The notes under the pieces were generated by a model that did no database searches, was not told the DNA's origin, and saw only the letters and a list, made by a program, of their open reading frames with translations. Source: Ustulina deusta (taxonomy: Eukaryota > Ascomycota > Sordariomycetes > Xylariales > Xylariaceae). From it: DNA of 64,000 nucleotides. Both the position numbers and the translations under genes were made by a program. Positions 36,001 through 47,345 of the stretch are shown piece after piece (the stretch's first letter is position 1; every line of letters begins with the position of its first letter). The DNA lies in assembly GCA_023159155.1 (NCBI GenBank), contig JAJNNX010000040.1:248001-312000 (forward strand), in the 5' to 3' direction.

Positions 36001-36709
36001 TGTAGTCGAGTCTACCACCGTTTTTTAGATTGATTAGGAGACATAATGTACATTAGAACCAGATCCTAATACTGTAATCGTTATCGCTCATAGGAGTCAG
36101 GTTCTATGCTTGAAAAGCTTATCGCAATAGCATTCCATAAACAAAATGTCATACTCGCTCTTTGGTACATACGTGTTCCCAATCCACCTAGCTGTCCAAA
36201 TCGTTGGATCTGTGGTTTCCTCCGTGCAGTCGTGGGTGTCGAAGAGGAGAATGAACATAGCAGGCAGAAGGCCGCATCCAGCCGCTTAAAACTCTTTCCT
36301 TGGACACGAAGACAATTGTAGCCAACAAGACGGCGTGGATCAATTAGGGAAACTAAGGGAAAGCTCTCGCACTTCAAAGACGATATCAATGCCTCCTTGA
36401 CTCCATCAGGCTGCGCGAATACCAAAACCGACCCAAACATGTCTGCTTGCTCGAAGCCTGGATGGCAACAGGAAATAATAGACGTATTTGCAGATATCAT
36501 GCAAAGAGGGGAGCTGATTAAGGGGTGCTCCGGTGTAGAAGGCTCGAAGCACTGAGGATGAAGAAGATATACAGAGAGGCGAAGGAAGCCGGCGCAACAA
36601 TCCAACCTGAAGAGATCCCCGAGTTACTACAAATAGCCGGCAGAGAAACGGCAGAGAGGTCGAAGCCCTTATATTCTTGCATGCGCAAGCGACCGGCATT
36701 TGGCAATGA
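33051..36709. other. Long gene-poor interval
   Basis: About 3.7 kb without a supported gene. There are short simple repeats (AGGTAGGTAGGTACGTACGT near 33890) and AT-rich pieces. A minus-strand ORF of 174 codons at 36081-36605 includes FEQADMFGSVLVFAQPDGV, which looks protein-like, but it has no recognisable domain and no clear start or partner exon. It may be the remains of a gene. Confidence 0.35.
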
Positions 36710-36960
36710 TTACTTAGCAGCTTTGAACGACATCAACACCGAGGCTCGAATCCAGGTACTTCTTAGCCTCCCTGGCGTTAACACCTTCTTGCACGGCGAC
36801 CGCATGCAGCATGTTATTGTCAGAAATATCCCGCTCCTGCGCATAATACGCCTTGAATAGGCCCTCGACGAACGCGTCCTGTCTGTAACATCACCACCGG
36901 AGTGCCCGGCAGCTGAACTCGACCGAATCAACCGATGCGGCGCGTCCCGCGAACTAGGGT
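36710..36960 (-). pseudogene. Fragment of a DsbA/FrnE-like thioredoxin-fold oxidoreductase
   Basis: The minus strand reads DAPHRLIRSSSAAGHSGGD in one frame and, after a frame change near 36865, FVEGLFKAYYAQERDISDNN followed by MLHAVAVQEGV and a stop. These match in order the helical insert of FrnE/DsbA-family proteins (AHRLI, then VEALFRAYF.GRDISD). The catalytic CxxC region and the C terminus are absent nearby, so this is an isolated internal fragment of roughly 80 codons with at least one frameshift. Confidence 0.5.
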
Positions 36961-37717
36961 TCGGCCCGGCCTTGCCGTGGCTTTGAACTGTTTCTAGCTT
37001 GTCGACGCTGCAAGGGTGGGGGTTGCAGTTGAGATAGTGTGACGTTCAAGTAAGCCGGAACACGTCGGATTTACCGCCCGGGTAGGTCTTGCGGTGCAGA
37101 TAGTGGCCATTGTGAATATGGTTATGGATCAAGGGGGGGGGGGTTAAAGCGTTGTTACGGCTTCTACTGGATATCAAGTGTGTGGAAAAGATAAATTTAT
37201 ATAAAACAATAATAACCAATATAATAGGTAGTACCTAGTGATGATATTTTTCACCAATTAATTGGCTTATGTTTAATACATTGCACCCTACTAGGCTTAC
37301 TGAGATATCGATTTAATCCAATATTTTTAGAATTGTATACAGTTTAACCAATTGCGGAGTCGTGGAAATTGACTTGGAATTCAATGGGGAGAACCGAAAG
37401 ACACTTATTTTTAGGTTCGTCCTCAGTGCATCATTAACCACTTCATGAAGCAAGTGCTGCTGGTTCGAGGAGTAGCCTCAGTTGAGTATGATTGCTATAA
37501 TTCTCAACTCAATTTCGATTGGTCCATTATGGTTTACTAATATTGATCTAGCCCAAACTGATAGCAATGATACCTACCTCCAACCCCCGGACTGCTCAAC
37601 CGCTATAATAGGTACTACCTACCTTCGTTATTGATTGCCGCCTTCGCTATTAGGGGGTACGGATGCCTTCGTCGCACCCCTATCTACCCACACTGCCTCA
37701 AATCTGATAAACAGCAC
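36961..37717. other. AT-rich spacer with a G run
   Basis: A run of about 11 G near 37133 is followed by AT-rich sequence at 37180-37340. No coding segment is supported. It lies at the 3' side of P450-a. Confidence 0.4.
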
Positions 37718-39462
37718 TCACAATGACCTACTTCCCATTTTTCCGTCCGGGGCTCTACTACGCGACACTCCATCAGGCACCCTGATCCATTGCTCTGTAG
37801 TAGGATCAAGGAACTTTGCTTTTTGTTCTCGCCATTCCTGCCTCATCACGTCCACTTTTCCAGGATCCCTAGGCCTTATGTGGCATTCAAATGGAGCAGG
37901 GACTACAGTTAACCCACCTCTGAGGTCTTCTGTATCGATACTGCTCGGATCAGGAGTAGAAATATCAAAAGCCCAAAGTAGACAAGCCATGGCAAGGAAC
38001 AGACTTCGCTCGGCTATGTGAATTCCTTGGCAAAGCCGTCTACCGGCACCAAAAACATAATTATGGCGTGGAAAGGTATGATCACTCGACGTCGCAATCT
38101 GATGCTCTGATCTCGTCTCACCTATGAAGCGCAAGGGATCAAATACATGTGGGTTCGGCCAGGTCGCGGGGTCCATGTTCAATGCCCAAACATTGAGCAC
38201 TACAGATGCACCAGCAGGGATGATGTAATTATGATAGATGTCGTCTTTTAATGGCGAATAAGGCACCAACAATGCGGTTGTGGGCATCCACCGCAATGTT
38301 TCCTTCACACAGCCACGTATGTAGGGAAGCAACGCCATATCCTCGAGCTGAGGAAGGCGATTCGGCCCTACAACGGTGTCGATCTCCTGTTGCGCACGCC
38401 GCTGGACATCCAAATGTGTCACCATAGCCATAAGGAATCCCAAGAGCTCATCAGAAGTCGTGCTGCTTCCTGCCTCGACGATGTCACCAGCTATGTAAGA
38501 TGCTAGCTCGTCAGAGAAACCTTCAGTCATTTGCGTCTGCACGATGGATTCGCAATGGCACGGCATAGCGACGTCATCAAAAACATTCTTCTTCACTTCG
38601 AGCCAACGGCTGAGAAAGATGGATATGCACCGGCGATCGAGATCTAATGCTTGTCGACAAATAGGCAAAAGACGTGTGGGGATTTTCTGGAGGACCGGAT
38701 AACAATCCATGAGGCGGGCGGGAATAGCGAGAGCAAGATCACAAAGTTCGACAAAGATCGAAACAACGGTTTGCAACCTAGGATCAGACCATGAGGTTGT
38801 GCGAAAGCCGTAAACCATCTGACAGGTTACGCTATTAGAATATCGCTGGATATGTCTCTCGTAGTGGCCGGGGCTATCAAGCATATCCACGAGCATTTGA
38901 CGGCTTTCCAGTATTTGGTAAGGGGTATAGGCTCGAGTTGCTGTTGAGTTCAGTAACTTGTGGTTTATTTGGCGCATCTGGCGCCACGTTGCGTTGTACT
39001 TCTAATATGCCAATTTGTTAGATCTGAGGAGTCATAACGCTAAACCGCCATGGAGACATGACTTACCATGGCCACCTGGCGAAGTCCCCGGCTTGACAGC
39101 TCCGAAAAAATGTAAAGATCCGGGCGAGAGGAATAATTTGACCCACGTTTGTCCAACAGTTCTTTGGCGGCCTTTTGTGATTGTATCATGACTAGTGGAT
39201 TGGACCCAACCATAAGCGAATATATTGGTCCGTATATCTTCCCCCATTCCGCAAATCGTTTGTAAGGCTTGAATGTGGGCATTATATGTAAGTTCCCGAG
39301 AATGGGGAGTGTCCGGGGTCCTGGAGGTAACCCCTTCGGCCGTCGTCCAACCTGTGCCAACCCGATGAGGGTGCAGGCAACTGTGAAAAGACATACTAAG
39401 GCAAAGCCCAGTCCCGTGATGTCTGTCTGATTGACAACAGCCATGATATACAGTGTAGACAT
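37718..39462 (-). CDS. Cytochrome P450 (P450-a), microsomal
   Basis: Two exons, 39462-39067 and 39001-37718, joined across a 65-bp intron (GTAAGT donor, ATTAG acceptor) give 559 residues. An N-terminal anchor (LGFALVCLFTVACTLIGLAQ) is followed by the hinge GLPPGPRTLPILGN. The I-helix region is DIVEAGSSTTSDELLGFLMA, the ExxR is KETLRW, and the haem-binding loop is FGAGRRLCQGIHIAERS with the axial Cys. The layout resembles the fungal OrdA-like (CYP64-type) group. A long polar tail follows the usual P450 end (about 50 residues after the haem-side helices), which is unusual. The ATG at 39462 was chosen because it directly precedes the anchor; the frame stays open upstream. It lies 4.7 kb from the Zn2Cys6 gene and 5 kb from the cluster core, so cluster membership is possible but unproven. 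Confidence 0.85.
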
Positions 39463-41344
39463 TTCGATTTCAACGACAAACTTAGACGGTGACACGCCTG
39501 ACCCTGGGCCCAAGAACGGGATGACGCACTGTCTCCCAAAAGGAAAATGAGAAGCAGAGACGATACCTATTATTGGACGAGCAGATCTAAATCTGCAGTA
39601 ATCAGGTAAATACACTACTACCTATAGCCGCAACTGTCGTGCTGTAGATTTAGTTCTGCTCTAAGGGATTACTTGTCGGCTGCGATTGTTGCGGACTGAC
39701 TTGCCTTTTCCTCGTCGTTGGAGGATTGGGCGGCTGGGCTCACTCTGATATTTCGACCCCTGACTTATCAGTGTCCAAATGACATATGCGGCAGACCCAG
39801 CCTGCCGTGCGGGGAGATGCCAAGTTGCAGGACTCTCCCTGAAGCGACTACCACCCTCCCCAATATGGGCCACATCCAATGGCTTACGCAGGTGAGTTGT
39901 CGAGGTGGTCTAGCCGTCATAATCTCATTCCTCGGGGTCAGTCGCCACCCCAGGTGGCAACATGGCAGTGGAATCTTGCTCAACCTCGTTCTGCATGCTT
40001 GCCACTGGGTCTGGGCATTTGTTCAGCTCATGCATGCAGCAAAGAAAACAAAGCGTGGAGATCGATGTCGGAATATCAACAATAACCACGCCCATCAGAA
40101 TGAAAACCCCTGAGCAGCGACGATACTGAACCTTCTCTCGAGCGGCTCAACCGCAAGAAATACTCCCTGTCATGACTTTGTAACAATGCCCCGTTCCTAG
40201 CCGACTTCGTGTTAGATAGCCGTGCTTGTTCGCACTATCTAGACAGGTCCCGTACCTAGGTATGTACAGTGGAGGGGACAAAAGTTGCAGGCACCTTGGG
40301 AGAATTGTAGATTCTGGGTTAAAATTGGTGCATGCCAGTTAGCTACCTGCTGTGGATGTGACGTAGTAACCCCCACTGTTAATCCTGAAGGGCATATGAT
40401 TCGTCCTGCAGCCTTTAGGGCCGACTCTATTCTCTGTGTGGTACACCGCACTTGCAGCGATCAACGTGTCGATATCACCGGAAAGGGAAGTTGTACGTCG
40501 ATTCCGTGCCAAATTCAGCATTAGATCCACAGCAAATCAGGCGTTGCTTGAAGATGCGAATACCACAAGGCCAATGCAATGACATGATCCTCGGGGATGC
40601 CCATAGCTTGCTTTTGTCCTATACCGATCGCACCAATAGCGTCGACGTGAGCGAGCGAGATTGTCGCAGGCACAACACTCTCAAGTGTCGTTAGGGATGC
40701 CCAAGGCCGCCATCTCCGAGAATAATCGCAGCGTGGCGAGCAGCGTGCTTCACTCAACCCGACATGGCTAGAGTTGATGTTGCCACGCGAGATCCGGGAG
40801 CTCGTGCCCGCCGCAGATGCCTTTGATCTCCTCCACAACATCGACATCCACCTCGCTACTACGCTACAGCGTGTTGAACATTGCAGCTCTGTTCCGAGCC
40901 GGGTTCTCGCTTGCCAACGAATCAACTCGCGAGGTTCGGAAGCCAACATCTCGCGGCAACAAACCCCCAATCTGTTTATGTGAATGCGGAGGGGGAGATG
41001 GCAATATACTAGTAGAAGCTGCTGACCGCTCGGCCCTGCCCAGAATTCTGGATCTAGATTCTATTTTATAACCAAATTTCTCTGCGACGATGCATGCCCG
41101 ATGGATCGTTCCAAGGCCGCGCTGCATCGGCTGCATGCCAAGGCGCAGGGACAGATGCCAAAATCCGGATTCCACACCAGTATCACCCGGTCGACATTCA
41201 AGACAGTCCGGAAGTAGAACGGGTGATGATTCCTAAGCCAAAGGGAACGCTCTCCTGCCCTCTGCCGTGCCCGGGTATATAACTGACCACATCTCCTCAA
41301 GCTCAACTCTCGCTGGGTGATCAAGTGCATCCAAAACATCCATC
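39463..41344. other. Intergenic region with protein-like orphan ORFs
   Basis: No gene is firmly supported. The minus-strand ORF at 40521-40970 contains AHVDAIGAIGIGQKQAMGIP and then EDHVIALALW, which is more protein-like than chance, but neither a start, a partner exon nor a family could be found; it may be a fragment of a dead gene. The final 300 bp is the promoter of the hydrophobin gene. Confidence 0.3.
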
Positions 41345-41937
41345 ATGAAGTTCCTTCCATCCATCCTCATCGCTTACCTTGGAGTGGCTTGGGCATTGCC
41401 GAGTCAGACGGGAAATCAGACAGAGATCCAAACAGGGAATCAGACAGACATTCAGACAGAGGGGCTGCTCTATGTTCCTTGCGAGAACGCTTTGATTTTT
41501 AGTGCTGCTTATTGCTGCGCACGAGGCACGCTTGGCAATGTGTCAGAGTACGCTTTTACTCTTTCAATACCTCTTGGGAGCAGTTTGCCATTTTTATTTA
41601 TTTCTAGAGACCAAAGACTTGTGTGGTAGCTAACTCTCGATTTGAACAGATGTATAATACGTGAGGGCGCCTTGTTTATTATACGCCTCGGTACCGAACA
41701 CTGAATGTAATTACTGACTTTTTCGACAGCCCTACTACCCCTCAGTGACGAACTCTTCGCGGGTCAGTGTACTTTATTTCAGAAGACTGCCGTCTGCTGC
41801 ATACCAACGCCATCAATTGTGAGTCAAATTAGTGGTGGTCTATCCTTAAGGAATTGCTACTGATTGCTATAACGGCACAGCTTTCACCGCCAATTCTCTG
41901 TGTCCCCCTGCCGACTGCACTCGACACATCCGAATAG
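41345..41937 (+). CDS. Class II hydrophobin
   Basis: Four exons, 41345-41547, 41650-41660, 41730-41818 and 41881-41937, give 119 residues with all phases consistent. The signal peptide is MKFLPSILIAYLGVAWA. Then comes a short imperfect octapeptide repeat with N-glycosylation sequons (GNQTEIQT, GNQTDIQT). The eight-cysteine pattern is complete: C-x10-CC-x10-C-x15-C-x8-CC-x12-C, close to class II spacing. Hydrophobic side loops (ENALIFSAAY, PLLPLSDELF, IPTPSILSPPIL) fit an amphipathic surface protein secreted to the hyphal or spore surface. The second exon is only 11 nt and supplies Cys4, which is unusual. It is needed to keep phase and cysteine count, but RNA evidence would be wanted. Gene and class are well supported; the microexon less so. 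Confidence 0.8.
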
Positions 41938-43132
41938 AAGTAATGCGGTAGCTAGAAGAACAAACCGAATGGGCGGTGGTAAAGTACAGTCTGTATTGCC
42001 TAAGTTAGTGCTGCGCCGCCAGACGATGAGAAATGATCATGGCCTGTCAAATACAGTCTTTCATTTTGAATTATTTCTTGAGCGTGAATATTTCCTTCTT
42101 CTACGGGTGACTAATCTTGATTGCTCTTGGCCATGTACTGCGCAGTTCTCTCATCAGAGGATAGTTGAATTATCGTTCAAGCAATACCTCCAACAAATAC
42201 TCGAGCAGATGGTACCATTTTCTATATAGTTGAATATCATAAATCATATTGAACAAAAGCAAGTTCATGGTTCTAAGACCTCTCAACACTGAGTCAACTG
42301 AAATTTACTAGAAATATACAAGTTGTATCCCTGTTACGATATATAGCTCAGCGTCGTTATCTCTATTGTCGGCAAAGACCGCCAGGCTGGAACAGTATCA
42401 TGAAATCTCTTTCGCAACAGGGACCCTATTCTCTGGGTCGAACTGTTGAGTATTAGTACCGACTGCAATAATACTAACAACTTTTTAAACCCCCCTAAAC
42501 GGCGTTCATAAAAAGCGAGAAATTAGAGAATTTTTGCACCAAAACTGTTGAAATAGGGGAGGTTAGCACACTCCACTCCCACACCTAAATGTACTAGATA
42601 CCAGATCACTCATTTTGACAAAACGCTTGTGTTTAGATGTTATGTTGCTTATGATTAAGCATCGGTTTAGTTTAGTGTTTTTGGGCTGTTTGCGCTTGTC
42701 GAACCTTTCGAGGTTCTATATATTTCTTGAACTCTAAGAAGCTTATTGAAGCCTAAAACCGTTAATAATAAAGACGATTAAAACAAAACAAGCTATTAGC
42801 TATATGTTTCGTTCACTGTTTTCATTATAACATCTGTATGTTTGGCTTATACGTTTAGCACGTACGCTCCCTTTAATTAAGCTCCCTAAGATTTCTGATT
42901 TTTCGGAATGTATGGCAACCACTGTGTCTCTTGTGGAGAGGTGAATCAGTCAGGCGACCAACTGGCCTCAGTGGTTGATATATGACACTTGTGGAACCCA
43001 CAAGGCGTTGTCCGTAAAAATTTGATCTGTGGCGGCTCAATTCCGAATTCTGCCCCCCTCCCCCCTTCTTCTGAAGATTCCATGGGATGCCGAGTGGTGT
43101 CAACAAGGCCAGACACAAGCACCCTTTTCAAA
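41938..43132. other. AT-rich intergenic region with a perfect short inverted repeat
   Basis: No gene is seen. At 42701-42716 a perfect 6-bp stem (GAACCT / AGGTTC) encloses a TTCG loop. The block 42230-42860 is AT-rich with scattered TAAAC words, consistent with old decay. Confidence 0.4.
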
Positions 43133-43819
43133 TCAGTCAATTCCGATGGCTTGTTGAACCTCAAAAGGTACCAGGAATTCCCTTTCAGGTGGCACAAGCC
43201 CCCTGCGCACCAGCTCCTCGTCAGTTACCCCTTGGTTTTCCCTTAACTCCCGTTCCAATGCGCGCGCCTTTTCCGTAACATCCTCGATACCAATGATCCA
43301 TTCTTCCACCCAAGTCGCCGCCAACGAGCTCAGAATCCCGATCTGAATGCTGCGGTAGCCCAGTTTTTCCAGCCGAGGCGTACGTTCCGGGTCCCATTGT
43401 ACCTTGACGACCGACGCCTTCTCCCTGGTAGGCTTATCAAGGCTTGGGGTATAACCTAGCGGAATCCCTTTACCGGGTTCTGTTGTTAATGTTGCCTTTC
43501 CAAGCAACGCGATAAAATGCTCATGCTTCATTTTTAACGCCAGGATCCGCTCTTGGTTCTTATCTTTATATGAGTATCCCGCGCGGTACATCATCCAGCA
43601 CCAACTCGGTTTAACCCATGTCATGCGGGTAAGTCGGAACTGTGGTGAAGCATTTAACTTTTGCTGCTGGACGGCCGCAGACGCGATTTCGCTGTTATAT
43701 GCTTGATAAACTGTAATAACTTCTTCATCGTAATAGGCGCGAATTTGGCGTTGTTTGGGATTAGCTTGAGTTTTCCCCTCGAGTGCCTTTTCTTTCTGAT
43801 TCGGGCCTGGAGAAGTCAT
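43133..43819 (-). CDS. DUF4291 family protein
   Basis: A single-exon gene of 228 residues from the ATG at 43819. Diagnostic DUF4291 stretches are present in order: RQIRAYYDEEVITVYQAYN near residue 23, RMTWVKPSWCWMMYRAGY near residue 70, then the ER(I/V)LALKMKHEHF-type strand, VKVQWDPER and RSIQIGI. The length is usual for the family. The function of DUF4291 is unknown; it occurs in bacteria and fungi. No signal peptide or membrane segment. The gene is intact and lies 292 bp from the 3' end of P450-b on the same strand, so it borders the metabolite cluster. Membership cannot be judged from sequence. Confidence 0.85.
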   Translation of the reverse strand: MTSPGPNQKEKALEGKTQANPKQRQIRAYYDEEVITVYQAYNSEIASAAVQQQKLNASPQFRLTRMTWVKPSWCWMMYRAGYSYKDKNQERILALKMKHEHFIALLGKATLTTEPGKGIPLGYTPSLDKPTREKASVVKVQWDPERTPRLEKLGYRSIQIGILSSLAATWVEEWIIGIEDVTEKARALERELRENQGVTDEELVRRGLVPPEREFLVPFEVQQAIGID

Positions 43820-44111
43820 TACTACAGCCAGCAGTTGACCCTAGAAGTCGTCCTCTGATAGCGCCTTCCTTTTTAATAGGAACTCCGAGGGAGAGCTGTC
43901 AGAATGAAGCCAGCTGATGCATGCACATAGCCTCGGCTGGTCAAGATGGTCATTTTGGGCTAGCGGATTTTTGAAGTTCTAGCTTGCAGGTGCCTGGCAC
44001 TGCTGTGCAGCTGTCTACTAGCAAATACAGCTAGCTGTAATTATTGGCTAGGTCACCTTTATTTCGAATTTCTTCCTCTAGTGAGCACGCCAACAAGCTA
44101 ATAACAAATCC

Positions 44112-45771
44112 CTAACTTCGGGCCTTTAGATCCAGTTTCACCATGGGATCCTCCCTCCTGGAATTGTCCACGCAAAACTCTGCCCGTTTTTGCGGCCGGT
44201 CGTCCGAGAATTTAACCTCGTAACGAGTGATCAGCAAGATTAGCGCAAATTTTAAAACCAAAGCCGCGAGGAACCGTCCTGGGCAGGCATGCGCTCCAGC
44301 GCCCCAATTTAGAGTCATGTCCGAGACGAACCCGTAATGGAACTGGTTTGGATCTATTGTTTCGCGAAGATGGAGGAATCGGTAGGCGTCGAACTTGTCC
44401 GGCTCAGGATAAATGTTCGGGTCGTGATGGACGGCATCCATGGGAAAGTGGAAGACGGTACCAGCCGGCAAAACAAGTCCGTCTTTGAATGTATGAGACT
44501 TAAGTGCGTAGCGCTGAACCGTCACTGGTTATGGTATTAGCCAGTGTACAATGTAAGGCGCTGGATTGGTTGAGGAATCCCTACTGAACCCCACGGGGTT
44601 CACCCGTGTGCTCTCCTTCATGAAACTATCTAGCTTTTTCATGGCGGCAACTCGCTGCAGAGTCCACTTGCCACCAGAGGACTTCAGCTCAGCCAAAGCA
44701 TCGTTTATTTCCGCCGTAATCTCGGCATGATACTCGGGATGGTCGAGCCAGTCGAACAAGATGGACTGCAACGTCCCCGCCGTAGTGTGTATGGATGTCA
44801 AGGTCAAAAATAATTGCTGGTCAACAATTCCTTTCAGCGACTTGTCAGCTTTCCTTTTGCTCAAGATCCAGTAAATGGTGTCATAAAAGCTTCGGCCATC
44901 CTTCTGATTGAGAGCTTGGCGTCTTTCGTCGTACAATGGCCTAATCAGCTCCGCGGCCTTTTTTCGAATTTCCTCGAGTTTTTGTGCTGTGCCATCCTGC
45001 CATCGTGCTACCCACCTCCAGTTGGGTGTGTATTTGGCTCGGAGGCCCAAGGAGGCTTCAACAATAGCAAAGGTTGCTTCTATCGCGATCTTCTGCCATT
45101 CGGGGTTCCGACAGAGCGTGGGACCCACGAGAATATACGACATCGTGCGTGAAACAATGCTGCAGGCAAGCTCGCCCCCAGGAATTGTCTTCCAACCAGT
45201 TCCAGGAATGACCTCCTTGAGTAGTTGGTCGGCCTCAGCCCAAAGCCCGTTTATCACATTATCTGGAAAGTTCGATTAAGGATCAGCCAGTTGAACAGGT
45301 CCGAGGATGTCACAACACGTGAAGTATATGTAGGTGATCATCCTCACCTAAGTTCCTGTTAATGTCAAGTTTCGCAGCATAGGTAACAGCGTCGGTCTGC
45401 CGAGGGGAATTGAAGTAGTTCAGGAGGAACAGCTTTTCTGAAAAGGCCTCGAAACTATACAGCGATCTAGGGGCGCGCTTCACTTCGTCTAGATATTTTG
45501 TGGGAAGGACGACTTGATTGCCTAACTCGCCGACCGGGTTTTGCATCTGGAATGGAACGCCATACTGGAGATACTTCTTGTACCCTATTCTCAGGAGGGA
45601 GCGAGTCTCGCTTCTGTATCGTTCAGGGGTATCATCATTCTCGAATCGGACCTCCGGAATGTGCGCAAGAGCCCGCTTCCTAGCGGCTAAGCCGTCGGAG
45701 TAAATGAAAGAGTAGAAGAGGGGGCAAAAGACTGCCGCGACGGCAAGAACAATGGTGGCTGCGCTCAGCAT
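44112..45771 (-). CDS. Cytochrome P450 (P450-b) of the PKS-NRPS cluster
   Basis: Three exons, 45771-45348, 45262-44585 and 44524-44112, with introns of 85 and 60 bp, give 504 residues in phase. The first ATG in frame with the anchor is at 45771 (MLSAATIVLAVAAVFCPLFY). The I-helix region reads FLTLTSIHTTAGTLQSILFD, the ExxR is MKESTRVNP across the second intron, and the haem loop is WGAGAHACPGRFLAALVLK. The haem signature with ACPGRF and the HTT I-helix place it with the fungal CYP68-like enzymes (ent-kaurene-oxidase-like group). These frequently tailor PKS-NRPS products, including ring oxidation or expansion (family knowledge). It lies 164 bp downstream of the enoyl reductase on the same strand. 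No lesion is seen. Confidence 0.88.
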
Positions 45772-45935
45772 CTTCACATGTCTTTGCTACACAGCTACTT
45801 TGGCTAGACCGTGGGAGCGGGACTGCGGCATTTATAAGCGCGGCGCCGTGCTATGCTGCTATGCTGCTCCGATGATCAAAGATAATCTACATGTTGGAAT
45901 CCACCGAATGCCGAAGCAAAGTTCGGCGCCTAGTA

Positions 45936-47078
45936 TCAGTCGAAAACCACAACTAATTTCTCGCCGGAAACCGCCTTTCGCTTTAGCATTCCAACCCCTT
46001 CCAGCACAGCTTCGAAGCTCTTGCCCAGAACCCTCAGCGGATGTGGTCTTAATTTCCCCTGGTCCAGCATCTTCTGCACACTCTGGTACCACTGCACGCC
46101 GAAAGTACGCATCTCAGGATCCTCGTCTCTCTCGTAGCCGTCGCTTAGCGCGAGCCGGTGGCCCAGCAGAGCAGGGCCCATGACGAAGCCCACCTTGATC
46201 GATTTACGCTCGAGAATGTAGTCTGGGTACATCTCCAAGCAGGAATAGCGGCCTCCGGCGCGACCCATGGCCCCGTAGCAGAGGGCGATGCTCTTGGCAT
46301 CGGTGAAGGGGTCAAGCACATAGGAGAGAGTGTTTTTGGTGTAGGTCTTAATTTCTTTGGCGCAGTCTGGAGAATTGTAATCAAAGACCTCCTCCGCACC
46401 GAAACTTTTGGCCAGGGCAAAGTTTTTAGGAGAACAAGTAGCTATGGGTATATGTCCGGCGCTTTCGCCCCCGTTCCGTCAGCTATACGACGTCGTGTTG
46501 TGCTAGAGTAATGCAAATACTCACAGTCTCACCAACTGCATCGCCATCGTTCCTACGGAGGAGCTACCTCCGTGGATAAGCACCGTGCGCGGCTTTGCTA
46601 CCGGCTCCTCAAGGGTCCCCGGCAAAGCCAACGTCTTGAACAGCGCCATACCCAGTGTCGCCAAACCCGTCGCCCCTAGCCCAGCAGCCTCTTCGAACGA
46701 CATGTCGGCTGGGACTTTCAGGGTGAACTCGGACTCGGACACTATGTAATCGGCGAAGGCGCCCGACTCGGGCCGAATAGGGTTCGAGCCGTGAACTGCC
46801 CCGCACACTCGGTCTCCGATGCTAAAATTCGCCACGCCCGACCCGAGAGCTACGACCACCCCCGAAAAATCGCAACCGTCGACCGCCCCAGGACAGGGGA
46901 AGCGCTCGTGCATCTTATAATCGCATGGATTGATAGCAACGGCCTTCACATGGACCAAAATCTCATCTAATCGGAGGGTGGGGAGCGGAGCATTGTGCTC
47001 GATACGGAGACGGTGATCATTGCCCTCGACGATGGAGGTACGGGCTATCGGCAACGAAACAGCAGTAGACGTTGGCAT
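45936..47078 (-). CDS. Trans-acting enoyl reductase for the PKS-NRPS
   Basis: Two exons, 47078-46525 and 46461-45936 (63-bp intron, GTGAGT donor), give 359 residues. The protein is a medium-chain dehydrogenase/reductase without structural zinc. An N-terminal GroES-like part carries VHVKAVAINPCDYKMHERF, and the nucleotide-binding part has VLIHGGSSSVGTMAMQLVRL continuing after the splice as GHIPIATCSPKNFALAKSFG. This is the fold and length of LovC/ApdC-type enoyl reductases, which reduce polyketide double bonds on megasynthases whose own ER domain is dead (family knowledge). It fits the PKS-NRPS of this cluster, which shows no functional ER motif. It is transcribed divergently from the pericyclase gene with 267 bp between starts. 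Confidence 0.9.
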
Positions 47079-47345
47079 ACCGGACGGTTTGTGGAAGGAA
47101 GCGCGATATTCAGGTTTATCGGTATCTGGATCCCCCCCTCCTCCCTGAAGTCTTCAGGGTCGTTTTATACACCCAAACGACACTGCATGATTCCCCTTCT
47201 AAGTCCGATTAGTTCGGAGACCCGTTGTATATTTGTTTCTTCAGCCGATACCGAATGCATAAATGCAATGACTCCATATCTACGGCATATAGCATGGCAA
47301 TTCCTTCTCGCACTCCTCTGGCCCTGACATCGTCCTCAAGTGCGC
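47079..47345. promoter_or_regulatory. Shared promoter between enoyl reductase and pericyclase genes
   Basis: This 267-bp region separates the two divergent start codons and must carry both promoters. At 47205-47217 lies CCG-N7-CGG, an inverted pair of triplets of the kind bound by dimeric Zn2Cys6 proteins. The match is short and could be chance. Confidence 0.45.
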
